The notes under the pieces: model-generated
What the model saw: the letters and a program-made list of their open reading frames with translations, nothing else
Told to the model about the DNA's origin: nothing
Databases searched by the model: none
From: Narthecium ossifragum
Lineage: Eukaryota; Streptophyta; Magnoliopsida; Dioscoreales; Nartheciaceae
DNA: 64,000 bases
Assembly (NCBI GenBank): GCA_963920575.1
Contig: OY986964.1
Location: forward strand, 10,600,663 to 10,664,662
Direction of reading: 5' to 3'
Part shown: piece after piece, positions 34,717 to 46,539 of the stretch
Layout: each line of letters starts with the position of its first letter
Numbering within the stretch: position 1 is the first letter of the stretch
Position numbers and translations under genes: made by a program

Positions 34717-36214
34717 AAAGATTGTTGCTACTGTTATGGCGTAGAGATTGAAGCGGATTCTCCCTGAAATCGCAAGCCCGGAGCAATCGACATTTGTTGA
34801 AGGTAGAAGTCTACATGATAATGTTGCTATTGCATAGGAAATCCTCCACTCGGTGGAGTACTCTCCAAGAACGAAACCTCTTATGGCCTTGAAGCTGGAC
34901 ATCAAAGCGGCATATGACAGCGTCAGGTGGAATTCCTTAGAAAAAACCATGGTGCTTTTGGGCTTCCCTCAGAAATGGATAAACTGGACCATGAGGTGCG
35001 TCACCACTCCAAGGTTTGCCTTCATTATCAACGCCCAGATTAGAGGCAGAGTAATTCCCCAAAGAGGTATCCGACAAGGTGACCCCTTGTCCCCCTTTCT
35101 ATTTGTACTTGGACATATAGCTCTCTCATGCATCCTTAATGTGGAGAATAACGGATTGGTGGGCATCTCCTTCCCCAACATGGTGATCAAAGTCACACTT
35201 TTGTTACACGCTGATGATTGCCTAATAGTAACAGAGGCGTCATTATTGGAGGCTCAGAAGATACTAAGAATCTTCGCAGCACATAAAGAGTACTCAGGAA
35301 TGGAGCTCATCCCATTAAAATCGAGTGTAAAGCTGTACAGTTCCTTGGGAGAAGACAGAAGAAGGAGGATTTGCAGGAGACTCCGAATGGTGGAAACAAG
35401 AGAACCATGGCGCTACTTGGGTGTCCCAGTCAATGGTGCGAGGCTTCGAGCCAAGGATTTTGCAAGATTAATAGAGAAAGTGGCAGCAAAGTTAACAAAA
35501 TGGGAAAATGCTCGCTTAGCATTCCCGGGGCGTTTGGTGCTGGTGAAGAGCGTCCTACAAGCAATTCCAGTTCATACCATGATGGCGACGGATATCCCGA
35601 AGCTCGTTTTAAGGACGATTGAGAGGATGTGCAAAGCCTTCTTGTGGGTAGGGAAGAAGTCAGGTAAGCTGGGAGAAGACGTGTCTAGAGAAAGAAGATG
35701 GTGGGCTAGGACTCAGGAACCTATGAGTATGGCAAAAAGCATTGCGATGCCTGAGAGTGGAGAAAGTTCTCCCTAGAAGAATTTCTCTATGGAAAGAGGT
35801 GATTTGAGCCAAATATAATTGGAGAGGTGTTGTACCGCCTTCTTCCCTCAGTAAATAGTCATCACAAGCCTGGAGAGAATTGAGCAAAGTAGGGCCTCTG
35901 TTACGAAATGATCTCAAATGGACTCCAGCCTTGAAGAGTAAGATCAACATCAATAAAGAATGCTGGATTTCAAACCTTCCCTTGTGTATGAAGCCGGCCC
36001 CATTCAATGTTGAGATGGTGGCTAGATGCAAGCAGGTAGGGAAACTAATTACCAGGGAAGGTAGATGGAGATCACTGTTGGTGAGGAAGTAATTCCCTGA
36101 ACCAATGGCCTCGGAAGTCCTTAGTATCAATGTGGATATGTGTAATGACGGAGACAGAGTGGTGTGGACTTGTGACAGATCTGGGCAAATAAATTCCAAG
36201 TCAGCATATGAAAC
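34717..36214 (+). pseudogene. LINE RT core and thumb
   Basis: After the frame change the same protein continues: EIASPEQSTFVEGRSLHDN, ALKLDIKAAYDSVRW, RQGDPLSPFLF, HADD (YADD is usual), YLGVPVNG and LVKSVLQAIP. TAG codons at 34742 and 34835 stand where Gln or a similar residue is expected. Another frame change near 35660 precedes EDGGLGLRNL. The sequence ends at SKSAYET, in the middle of which the inverted-LTR element is inserted. His instead of Tyr in the catalytic box would probably impair activity, but the gene is dead anyway. Confidence 0.85.
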
Positions 36215-37544
36215 TGTCGCGCCCCGACCCGGAAAACCCATCTACTAACATCCAACTGGCGGAAACAGTTACAATAATCAATCAGAGGGCAGAAGTAAAT
36301 CTAACATCAGAGTTATATCAAGATTTACATATATCAGTCCTCAAGTACAAAAGATATTATAAACCTCAAAAAGTTACATCATCGGTAGTCTCCCGAAAAG
36401 CACAGCAGAAGCCATCTTGCTCCTCAAACATGCCCTGATGTCGACGCGCCGCCACAGGACGAGCAACTGGGGCCCACAGAAGGAGAGCTGGTACCTGCAC
36501 CTGCAAATACCGCATCCCAGGTAGGAATGAGCAAAAGCTCAGCAGGGTTCTACTCTACGACGCGCACAAGGAAGGCAACAACAACTGAACTAACTCTGTG
36601 CCAAGTACTGAGGCCTACCAAGGACCCCATAAATCTCGTCATTAACCCGAAGGGTACCTGTCCAAAGTATGTCCCTCCGACAGCCACTATTCAGGGATGG
36701 ATCACCTCCGACAATCCCTGACACAGGGTGGACATGACGATACCAGTAGGACACCCCTCTCCAAGCGGGATTTTCACACTTGACGGAACAACCGTGGTTA
36801 TGACAACCAACTCTCAGCACTCAAAGCAACAGAGCTAACACGACCTCTAGACTCCAAATCAAAAGCTAAGACTTGCCAGGGAGCCCATAAATCCCAACGA
36901 TACCCCCAGGGTTCCTATCCAAAGTACGTCCCTCCGACAGCCACTGTTCAAGGACGGGCCACCTCCGACAATCCCTGACATAGGGTGGACATGACGACAC
37001 ATGTCGGGGTAACGACCTCCACCTGTTAGCAATTGATACAGAAGTACAAGGAACAAACCACAAACATCAGATTAACAGTGCTACAGTCAAACCCTAGGCC
37101 TCGCTACCCAGCCTCGGCCCTAGAGCTAGATCCGGGCTACCCGAGAGCCTCAGATCGGCGGTCAACCACCACCCACGCCTAGCCTCACATGCCTCTAATG
37201 CACAAGAAAGCTAGGCAAAACAACAGTATAAATAGGCAACAATCAACGACACACCTTCAGCCAATTTATACTAAACTTTCCCGAGGGTCATGACTCCCTC
37301 GGTTAACGACAATGCAATAAAGGACATACAGTCAGCTCATTTATTCTACACAATCCCGGGAGTCATCACTCTCCCGGTTCAACCACAAAGCGATAACAGA
37401 CAACATTGTATAGTAATATCAATAAACATGCCATTAAAGCGGTAAACAAACTATCATGGCAAGCCCCGCGGGCAAAACCGCTAAAACCGCATACATACGA
37501 AGCCCCGCGGGTAAAACAGCCTAAAAAACGCATTCTGGTGCACG

Positions 37545-37750
37545 TTGGATCGATCCAACATACCCATGGATCGATCCGACTTGCCCTTGGATCGATCCGA
37601 CTTTGAAAACCAAGAAAACCATTCTCTGTCACACTCAAACACTGTTCCTGGGAAACACTGAATCGATCCAACATACCCATGGATCGATCCAACTTCCACT
37701 AGTGAACATACCATCTTGAGTGCAACTTGGATCGATCCCAACCGGCCCTC
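37545..37750. repeat. GGATCGATCC array, left arm
   Basis: Six to seven GGATCGATCC palindromes or one-base variants with catacccat and cttgccctt spacers. The mirror copy is at 49824-50038 in the right arm. Confidence 0.75.
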
Positions 37751-37842
37751 TGGCCAACTTTCGACGGCGATCACGGCCGGAAAACCAAACCAAACTTCAC
37801 AAAACTTGGTGGGTTGGTAGATCTGATGCTCACGAAGCTACT

Positions 37843-39466
37843 TGATGAGTGCATGAAAGTGCACTCTGAACAACCTTATAACCATCTCAATTGCTAGATT
37901 ATTATCCTTAATCAACATCTTTACTACTATTTTTATATCTATATGTTGCTTCACATAGTTGCTTGGAAAATGCAGGAAATTGGAGCTAAAAGAAGCTGAA
38001 AAGAGTATATGGATCAACTTCAAAAATTAATCTGTACCTGCTCATGAAGAACCAGATGATGTGCCATATATGGTTGGAAAGCTCTTGAAGTCTAGATTCT
38101 GGAGAATTTTACCGTTTGTGATTCCGAGTTTCCTAGAGGAAGTTATGGCAATTTTAGTACCGATGGCGCAGTCTGGATAGCAGAACATTAATACGCTGGA
38201 ATGTCCGAGCGATCCGACACCCAGAGAAGGATCGATCGGACTATGCAGAATCGTGACAGAACATGTATTTTTTGACTGAACATGGTCCGATCGATCGAAC
38301 CATCACTCCTACTGAGCCAGATTGATCCGACTCCTAGAGTTGGATCGATCGGACTCGGGAAATGTCAGAAATTGCAGATTTTTATGAGCCAAATCGATCG
38401 GACACCTAAAGTTCGATCGATCGGACTCAAAAATAGCCAGAGAAGGTGGATTCTTATGCATCTGATCGATCCAACGCCTATAGTTCAATCGATCGGACTT
38501 GGGCGTAACTAGAAATCGAAGAGTTTAATGAGACTGATCGATCCAACGCCCCGAGAAGGATCGATCGGACTTTCCCAGTAAAGAAAATCAACGATTGTGA
38601 TCTAATCCGACGGTGGATACACTTGAGGCTATAAATAGGACTCTTTCTAGGGTTTGAGGGGGCTTTTGGGAGGACTTTTCTGGAGCATCTGGAGGAGAGG
38701 AAGCCGTGTTAGGGTTTTGTTTTCTTCGTCTTTCTTTCTTTATTTTTCTTTGAACACTTTTGTCGTCTTCATGATGAACATGAGTGGCTAGTTTCTTTTC
38801 TAAGGTACCGATGTAGCCCTAACTGAATCATTCTATGTTATTGGATCATGATTATTTTATCAGTTTATTTTCCTTGTTTCATTCATTATTATAACTGAGA
38901 TCTTAAATACCTTTATCTGGCCAATAAAAGTATTATAGATTGTTTTATGTGAGATTGGGCGAGGTTTCATTCCCTAATCTTGCAGGATCTATGAATGAAT
39001 GAGTTTATGTCGAGGCCGGGTTCAAGCTAAGAGTATTCTTCGTTCATGATTGTTCTTCAGAGCTTAATGGATTCTTGGTTAACACTTAGTTATGGGTTCA
39101 TTAACTAGGGTTAATTGGGGGTACTTGGTGAAGACCGCGGCCGAACGGATCATCATACCGGAAGAACGAGCCCTTGGAATTAAACTGAAATCTTGATTGA
39201 TTCAATGCATAGAATGAGGATGTTATGGTGAAATCGGAACCTTAGTATTCATCCATCATATTTCCAACGTTTTCTTATTTCGTTATTAGATCATCTATTT
39301 TCGAGACTCCATATTTCTTATTTTCCCTTCCATATTTTCTTTCTTTTCTATTCTTTAGCGTTTTACTCTAATAATCTCTACAAATCTCTGTGGGTACGAT
39401 ACTCGTCTTGCTACTATACTGATTGCACCAATTCGTATACTTGCGAGATATAAAATTTATTCATCA
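37843..39466 (+). repeat. 5' LTR of the Athila element
   Basis: 1624 bp. About ten GATCGATCGGAC/GATCGATCCAAC palindromic units at 38208-38575. TATAAATAGG at 38630-38639 after gatctaatccgacgg. No reading frame of note. Confidence 0.9.
38630..38639 (+). promoter_or_regulatory. TATA box of the Athila 5' LTR
   Basis: TATAAATAGG directly downstream of the palindrome array. The 3' LTR copy reads TATAAATATG at 47309-47318. Confidence 0.7.
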
Positions 39467-39472
39467 AGTTTT

Positions 39473-39491
39473 TGGCGCCATTGCCGGGGAT
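39473..39491 (+). promoter_or_regulatory. Primer binding site, tRNA-Asp
   Basis: TGGCGCCATTGCCGGGGAT matches the complement of the tRNA-Asp 3' end with one difference (A for G). It begins six bases after the LTR. Athila elements use this primer. Confidence 0.85.
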
Positions 39492-39545
39492 TTGATTAGA
39501 GTTTGTTAGTAGTGAATGCAAGGTCGCTGATCACGAAAAGGAAAG

Positions 39546-41736
39546 TTGATTCCCTTGAACGATAAAGTAGATCAAATTGGTTGGAAGAAGAGATCTCACA
39601 AAGACAGCTTGTCCACATTAGATCTAGGAGTTCAAGAGGAGGAACCAGAGGAGATGGAGCTTAATAACAATGTACGTCCTTTGGAGGAGTACGTGAGGCC
39701 TACTATTTCTACCTCACCTTCGTGTATTGCGTTACCTGCTGAGGCTAGAAATTATGAACTTAAAAATCTACATTTTTCTATGCTTCCTGAATTTCATGGT
39801 TTACCTTCTGAAGATGCACTAACGTTTGTGAAAGATTATTATGCTACTATTCAGACTTTTCCTCTAGGTGGCATTACTGAAGATCACTTGAGGATGCGAT
39901 GTTTTCCTTATACCCTGAAGGATAAAGCGAAGAGATGGTTGATGTCGTTGCCTCCTGGATCACTCACTACTTGGGATGCAATTTATAACAAGTTTGTTAG
40001 TAAATTTTATTCTTATGCCATGACTACTAACTTAAGAAGGCAAATTCCAAATTTTCAGCAAGCTTATGGAGAACCATTCCATGAAGCATGGGATAGATTT
40101 AAGATGCTTTTGATGCAATGTCCACATCATAATTATTCTTTAGAAAATCAGATGCAATATTTTTATGATGGACTAAATCTTTCTTGTCAGACTATGGCAG
40201 ATAATGCTGCAGGTGGAGCGATGTTCAAAAGGACACCACCGGAGGCATATGAAATCTATGAGATGCTAGGATCTAACTCGCAGCAGAGAGACACAAGCAA
40301 TAAGGCGAGAGGCATCTATGAGCTGAACCAGAACGACGACACGGCAAGGCAGATTGTAGCCCTTAACAAGAAGATAGACGCTATGATGTCTATACAAGCA
40401 AAACCGGTCGAGGTTTGTTCAATTTGCAATGTTGTTGGTCATAGGTTTGACTCATGTCCTTCTGGTAGAGAATTTCCTGAATATGTGCAAGAACAAGCTA
40501 ATTTGATGAATGCTTATAACCCGAGACCTAGATTTGACCCTTATGCAAATACTTACAATCCTGGTTGGAGGGAGCATCCAAATTTTTCATGGAAAAATAC
40601 TGCTAATGCTAGTATGCCTACTGCTAATCAGTCTAACCCACATGTTAAGTCGTCTTTGGAAGCGACTATGTTAGCTTTTATGCAAAAAATAGATTTAAAG
40701 ATGGAAAAACAAGATTCAGCCATTGCTCAACAAGATGCAGCCATTGCTCAACATGATGCGGTACTGAAGAACGTTGCAGCATCCGTTGGGAAGTTGGAAG
40801 TTCAAGTGGGACAGCTTGCTGATGCTGTACGAGCCCACGTCCCAGGCAAATTCCTAAGCCAACCTGAGCAAGCGAAAGCAGTTACAGTTCTTCGTTCAGG
40901 TAAAATTATTGATAATAAGATTAATGCTAAAGTTGTTGATGAGTGTAATGATGATGCAAGTGAGGAAGTTGAAACGGAGGAATGCTCAAAAGGGCCACCA
41001 CCGGCCACATCTGCTTTTGAGCATGGAAAGAGAGCAAATTCAATTCCGGAGGTTTCTCACAACTCTCCTCCACCATATGTGCCGCCGGTTCCTTTTCCAG
41101 GCCGCCTAAAGAAAGCCAAAATGGATAAGTCATATTCTGAAATTTATGATATTTTATCTAAGGTTAATGTGAACTTACCAATACTCGATGTGATCAGGAA
41201 CATGCCAGCATTTCCAAAGTTCTTCAAAGAACTAAGTACTTTTAAGCGTAAGTATGAACCTCATGAAAAAATGATGGTTTCAGAGACGATAAGCGTGGTT
41301 CTACAAAGGAAGCTCCCACCCAATCTTAAGGATCCAGGGAGTTTTAACATTACTATTACTGTTGGTGATATAAAGATAGGAGAGGCAATGCTTGATTTAG
41401 GAGCCAGTGTTAATTTGATGCCTTACTCTGTTTTTCTTCAGTTAGGTGTGGGTGAATTAAAACCTACTACAATGTCTCTACAACTTGCAGATCGTTCAAT
41501 TAAATATCCATTAGGCATTGTAGAAGACATTTTAGTACAAGTTGATAAATTAATTATCCCTGCTGATTTTGTGATATTGGATATGGATGATGCGCCCTTA
41601 CATGATAGGAATTTACCAATTTTGTTGGGACGTGCATTTATGGCCACAGCCAAGACTATGATAAATGTGCAGGATGGTAAGCTCAGCATGACAGTTTTAG
41701 GTGAAACTGTTGAATTTAAAGTTTTTGAATCTATGT
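39546..41736 (+). pseudogene. Athila Gag and protease
   Basis: About 730 residues in an undamaged frame. Gag domain ~70-245 (LPEFHGLPSEDALTFVKDYY, KRWLMSLPPGS, TWDAIYNKFVSKF, FHEAWDRFK). CCHC knuckle 290-303 (CSICNVVGHRFDSC). Acidic linker, then aspartic protease ~605-725 with the active-site box LDLGAS (615-620) and ILLGRAFM. The start at 39546 is the first ATG after the primer site in this frame. The gene is split at 41736 by a solo LTR; the frame would run on into the RT part if the LTR and one tatgt were absent. Gag forms the particle, and protease would cut the polyprotein. Confidence 0.9.
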
Positions 41737-43906
41737 TGTGAGGACATGCCCCTCCATCCCTGTGGCTTGCTGTTTGCCCCCAAGGGCAATTTGGGAAATT
41801 GCGCCTTGGTGGTCGTTTCGCACTGGGTGTGCACACACAGACCTTATTTGGTGCTTGTGTTGTTAGAAAGGTTAGGTGGACCCTGGTTCGGTAGTCCTGT
41901 GCTTGGGCTTGTGGCTCAGCCCAAGGTTGCCGTTTTGGGCAAGGGAGATCGATCTCCATGGCCATGAAGATCGATCTCTCTGTGTCTAGTGGTCGCCGTT
42001 CTGGGCGAGGAAGATCGATCTCCATGTCCATGAAGATCGATCTCCCTGTGTCTGGAAGTCTCTGTCGGTGGCTTTCGAAGGACGGCCACCGCGGTGGCCG
42101 TCGCTTCCCCTGTCAGGGGAGGGAAGACTTTCCCTCCCCTCCCCCAGCTTTTCCCCGCTTTAGCCGGCTTTCCCCCGGCCTTACCCGCCCCTTTCCCTCT
42201 TCCTTTCTTCTTCTTCTTCTCTTCTTCTTCCTCGCGGCTCTGTTTTCCCCTGTTCCGGCTGAGAGCTTTCGCTCGCCGTTCTTCCTCCTCCGGCCACCTC
42301 TCCGGGAGCTTGAAGGCTCGTTGGCTTCGTGGCAAGGCGAGGAAGGTCCTGGGGTAGGACTTGTGGATCGAAGCTGCGTTGAAGAGGTAGAGTTCTTCTT
42401 CTAAAACTCCGGCTGTTTGAGGGTTTTAAATCCGGATTTTTGTTTTCCTTAGATCTCCGTGTATTGATGTTGATTTTTGGTTTGGGAGCCTTGAGTAGCT
42501 TCGTGGCACTGAGTTCTACCATCCCACCTAGTATGGTGAGGTATGGTGGCGGTTTCCGGCAGTATTTCCTCGCCGTCCGGCCGCCGGCGTAAACCCAATC
42601 ATGATCGATCTCTTGGGAAGAGATCGATCTTGGTCGGGGTGGCCCAACCCGCCCGAGTGAGAGCGATTTCCCTGGGAGAAAGATCGATCTCTTGGCGGCT
42701 GGCGCCTGTGCGTCGTGGGTTACCTAAAAGATCGATCTTCATATGGGTGGAGATCGATCTTGTTGGGGGTGACCAGGACGGGTGCTTCTAGCCTCGAGGA
42801 AGATCGATCTCCATGCTATAGGAGATCGATCTCCTTCAGTGCAGAGAGGGTTTTACTTGCTTTAAGTGCTGTTTTGCCCGCGGGGCTTCGCATGCGAGTG
42901 GTTTTTACGGTTTTACCCTCGGGGCTTGTTCTGTCATGGATCGTGCATAAATGCTTACCGCTTTGTGGTTGAACCGAGAGAGTGATGTCTCTCGGGTTGT
43001 GTAGAATAAATGGGCTGACAGTATTCCCTTACCGCTTTGTGGTGAACCGAAGGAGTCATGACCCTCGGGAGTGTTTAGTATAAATGGGCCGAAGGTGTGC
43101 CCTTGCTGTGTTGGTTGTTTACAGCTTTATCATATCTATCCTGCCCTGTTTTCCTGTGCATTAGGCATGCTAGGGTAGGTTGGGTGGGTGTTGACTCTGC
43201 TGCTTGGAGTACCGAGTGATGGTAGTCTTAACTTCGGTTGTTCCGCCAAGTGCGGAGATCTCGCTTGGAGAAGGGGGTCCTACTGGTTGCGTCGTGTCCA
43301 CCTTGCGTCAGGGAATGTCGGAGTTGCCCACCCCTGAGCAGTGGCGTTATCAGAGATACGCACCTAGGACAGGAACCCTTCGGGTTATTGATGGGATTGT
43401 GGGATCCTTGGCAAGCCTCGGTACTTGGCATCAGAGTGTGTCCGGTTGCTTTACCCTTGTTTGTGGGAGTTGTAGAGTAGGACCCTGCTGAGCTGTTGCT
43501 CATGCCTACCTGGACTGTGTTTGTTGCATGTGCAGGTGGCCGCTCTGTTCCAGTGTTACCCCCTCGGTCGTCTCGAGGCAGCGCTCCGGATCCTGACCAT
43601 GTCTGAGGGTCAGGATGGGCTCGTCTGTGCGTTCGCGGAGACCCCGGTGGGTGTTGTGGTTTTCTTTTTGGGGATTGTGATCCCTTGTAGCTGTTGTACT
43701 AAACCCTGTTAACTTTTTATTGCTGGTTTGTAATAAATGTTAATAGTTGTTTAGTTAGCTTGCTTTCGCTCTTTCTCTGTGCCGTGCAGCTGTTTCCGTC
43801 AGCTGGGCTTTAGTCTCAACTGTTTCCGCCAGTTGAGGCTGTAGTTGTAGGTGGTTTCCCCCTCGCGTCCCCGGCCCGGTTGCGCTCTGTGGGTCGGGGC
43901 GCGACA
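41737..43906 (+). mobile_element. Solo LTR (LTR-A-related) in Athila pol, TSD tatgt
   Basis: 2170 bp, tips TGTGAGGACA and GGGGCGCGACA, flanks tatgt (41732-41736 and 43907-43911). AGATCGATCT-type palindromes in two clusters, 41946-42045 and 42603-42830. Hairpins at 41786-41802 (GCAATTT, loop GGG, AAATTGC) and 43489-43502. Frames in 41958-42404 are GC/CT-rich LTR sequence. This is the youngest layer of this nest. Confidence 0.9.
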
Positions 43907-43911
43907 TATGT

Positions 43912-45863
43912 CCTATCCTTCAAACTCTTTTGATTGTTTCTCAATAGATGTTTTAGACTCATTGGTGTTTTCTAGTTTCATGCAGGAGCAAGTGAAGACA
44001 AATTTGGAAGCGGCATTGACGATGGAAAATGAGGAGTTGCAGAATTACGAGGGAGCAAAGGAGGTTATAGCAGCCCTTGAGGCATTACAGCCATGTTTCC
44101 CTGATGAATCTCGGTTAGACATGCTAAACAAATCTTATTCTAAAATGGTTTCATCAATAGTTTCCCCACCAAAGCTTGAGTTAAAACCTCTGCCTAATAA
44201 TTTGAAATATGCATATCTTGGTGAGAATGAAACCCTTCCTGTGATTATTGCTTATGACATTACTCCATTGGAAGAGGAAAAATTGTTGAGAGTTCTTAGG
44301 GAGCATAAAACTGCAATAGGATGGACAATTGCAGACATTAAAGGAGTAAGTCCTACTATGTGCATGCACCGCATTATTTTGGAAGAAGATGCCAAACCTA
44401 TACGGGACGCCCAGCGTCGCCTCAACCCAAATATGAAAGACGTTGTTCGGGAAGAGATCCTTAAGTTGCTCGATGTTGGCGTGATATATCCTATTTCTGA
44501 CAGCAAATGGGTAAGTCCAGTTCACGTGGTGCCTAAGAAATCAGGGATAACAGTTGTGAGGAATGAGAACAATGAGCTCATACCCACGAGGATGACTACT
44601 GGATGGCGTGTTTGCATCGATTATCGCAAGCTTAATGCGGCTACTAAAAAGGACCACTTTCCTTTACCTTTTATTGATCAAATGCTTGAACGCTTAGCTG
44701 GTCACTCATTTTATTGTTTTCTTGATGGATTTTCAGGTTATAATCAAATTGTTATCGCCCCAGAGGACCAAGAGAAGACAACTTTCACCTGTCCATTTGG
44801 AACATTCGCATACAGAAGGATGCCGTTCGGATTGTGCAATGCACCTGCCACCTTTCAAAGATGCATGATATCGATTTTCTCCGACATGATAGAAAGGTTT
44901 GTCGAGGTATTCATGGATGATTTTTCTGTATTTGGAAATTCTTTTGACAATTGCTTTGCACACCTAACCTTGGTGCTTAAAAGATGTGAAGAGACAAATT
45001 TGACATTGAGCTGGGAGAAGAGTCACTTCATGGTAAGGCAAGGTATTGTGTTGGGACATGCTATTTCTAGTAAAGGTATTGGAGTAGATAAAGCAAAAAT
45101 AGATTTGATTGAAAAATTACCGCCCCCTACTTCTGTGAAAGGTGTGCGGAGTTTTTTGGGCCATGCAGGATTTTATCGCATATTCATTAGAGATTTTTCT
45201 AAAATTGCACGACCTTTGTGTGATTTATTGGCCAAAGATAGTGAGTTTAAGTTTAGTAAAGCTTGTCTTGATGCTTTCAATACTTTGAAAGAGAAATTGA
45301 TTACTGCACCAATTATTATGCCTCCTGATTGGTCGTTGCCCTTTGAAATAATGTGCGATGCTTCTGATTATGCTATAGGGGCTGTTTTAGGACAAAAGGT
45401 AAATAAGGTCTCTCATGCTATTTATTATGCAAGTCGTACACTCAATGATGCTCAAATAAATTACTCCACTACTGAAAAAGAATTACTTGCTGTTGTTTTT
45501 GCATTGGAGAAATTTCGCTCTTATTTGATTGGATCTAAAGTTATTATTTATTCAGATCATACAGCATTGAAATATCTACTAACCAAAAAGGATACCAAGC
45601 CAAGGTTAATCAGGTGGATCCTACTGCTGCAAGAGTTCGATTTGGAAATAAGGGATAAGAAAGGGAGCGATAATGTAGTGGCAGATCACTTGTCACGACA
45701 GGAACACATGGCCGGCCCTAAGGATGTACAACCCATCCAAGAATGCTTTCCCGATGAACAACTATTTTCTGTGAATGGTAAAGAGCCCTGGTATGCGGAT
45801 ATTGTTAACTATCTAGCTAGTAATGTTCTGCGTGCTGATCTAAGTTCACAAGAAAAGAATTGA
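43912..45863 (+). pseudogene. Athila reverse transcriptase and RNase H, integrase missing
   Basis: In frame with Gag-protease apart from the inserted [24 protein letters not shown], the Athila-specific [44 protein letters not shown] and the catalytic FMDDFSVFG. RNase [46 protein letters not shown] and VADHLSR. The protein ends at TGA soon after [10 protein letters not shown], exactly where the integrase zinc domain should follow. No integrase HHCC or DDE motif is found before the 3' LTR, so the loss is a deletion. An ATG further upstream at 43851 lies in the solo LTR and is not a real start. Confidence 0.9.
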
Positions 45864-46526
45864 GCATGCTATTGTCAATCTAGACCATGATTTCAGCATT
45901 AGCTAGTGTTGAGTATTGCATGCAGAAAAAAAAAAAGAGAAAAAGTTCTGGAGCTTGATTAAGCTGTGCCTTAACACTTATTAGGTGATCTACTGAGTAA
46001 CCGGGTGTTCTTGCCTCAGGAAGCGGGGAGCTCGCGTAAAAAGGTAGAACCACTAATAGCTAAAAAAAAACAACTCAGTGTTTTGTTAAGTAACCGGGTC
46101 TCTGCGCCTCAAGAAGCGGAGAGTGCTCGCGTAAAAAGGCAAAATGTCTGATAGTTGAAAAAGAAAAAAAAAAGAAAAAAAACAAAAAAAGAGCATGTTG
46201 TACTTAAAGTGCGAGGGTTGGATGATTGGTCATGAAGATAGTAGCTTGTTTGGACTAATGGTGGGTAGAAGTTGCTTCTGTACGTAACATTTATTTATCA
46301 CGTCACATGTGTTCTTCTGGATGGTGTTAGCATGTTTGAAGTGTAGAAGTTGATTTCATATGTTGGTAGTATGTGTATGAGTATTAGAAGTTTTCGTGCT
46401 CTGTACGGTGTACAACATTATTGACTTGATAAGGCAGAACTTTTACCATGCTTGTCTACATCCTTGAACCGTTGGTGTGCTTAATATATTTTATGCGCTT
46501 AAAATTGCTAGAGACTAGCAATAAGC
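45864..46526 (+). other. Athila 3' untranslated region with two tandem A-rich units
   Basis: No gene. Two units of roughly 95 bases at 45990-46085 and 46086-46190 share taaccgggt, cctca(g/a)gaagcgg and gctcgcgtaaaaaggc, and each ends in an A-rich run. The rest is AT-rich. Confidence 0.65.
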
Positions 46527-46539
46527 TGGTTGGGGGGTG
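46527..46539 (+). promoter_or_regulatory. Polypurine tract of the Athila element
   Basis: The purine-rich ggttggggggtg directly precedes the 3' LTR start at 46540, the expected plus-strand primer. Confidence 0.75.

Noticed and set aside
41958..42404. Frames over the GATCGATC arrays and CT-rich leader of the solo LTR
   Set aside because: Reading of repeats (MAMKIDLS-type) and Phe/Leu/Ser runs; no protein family.
43851..43911. Start codon of the Athila RT frame at 43851
   Set aside because: It lies inside the solo LTR inserted at 41737; the true frame comes from Gag-protease.
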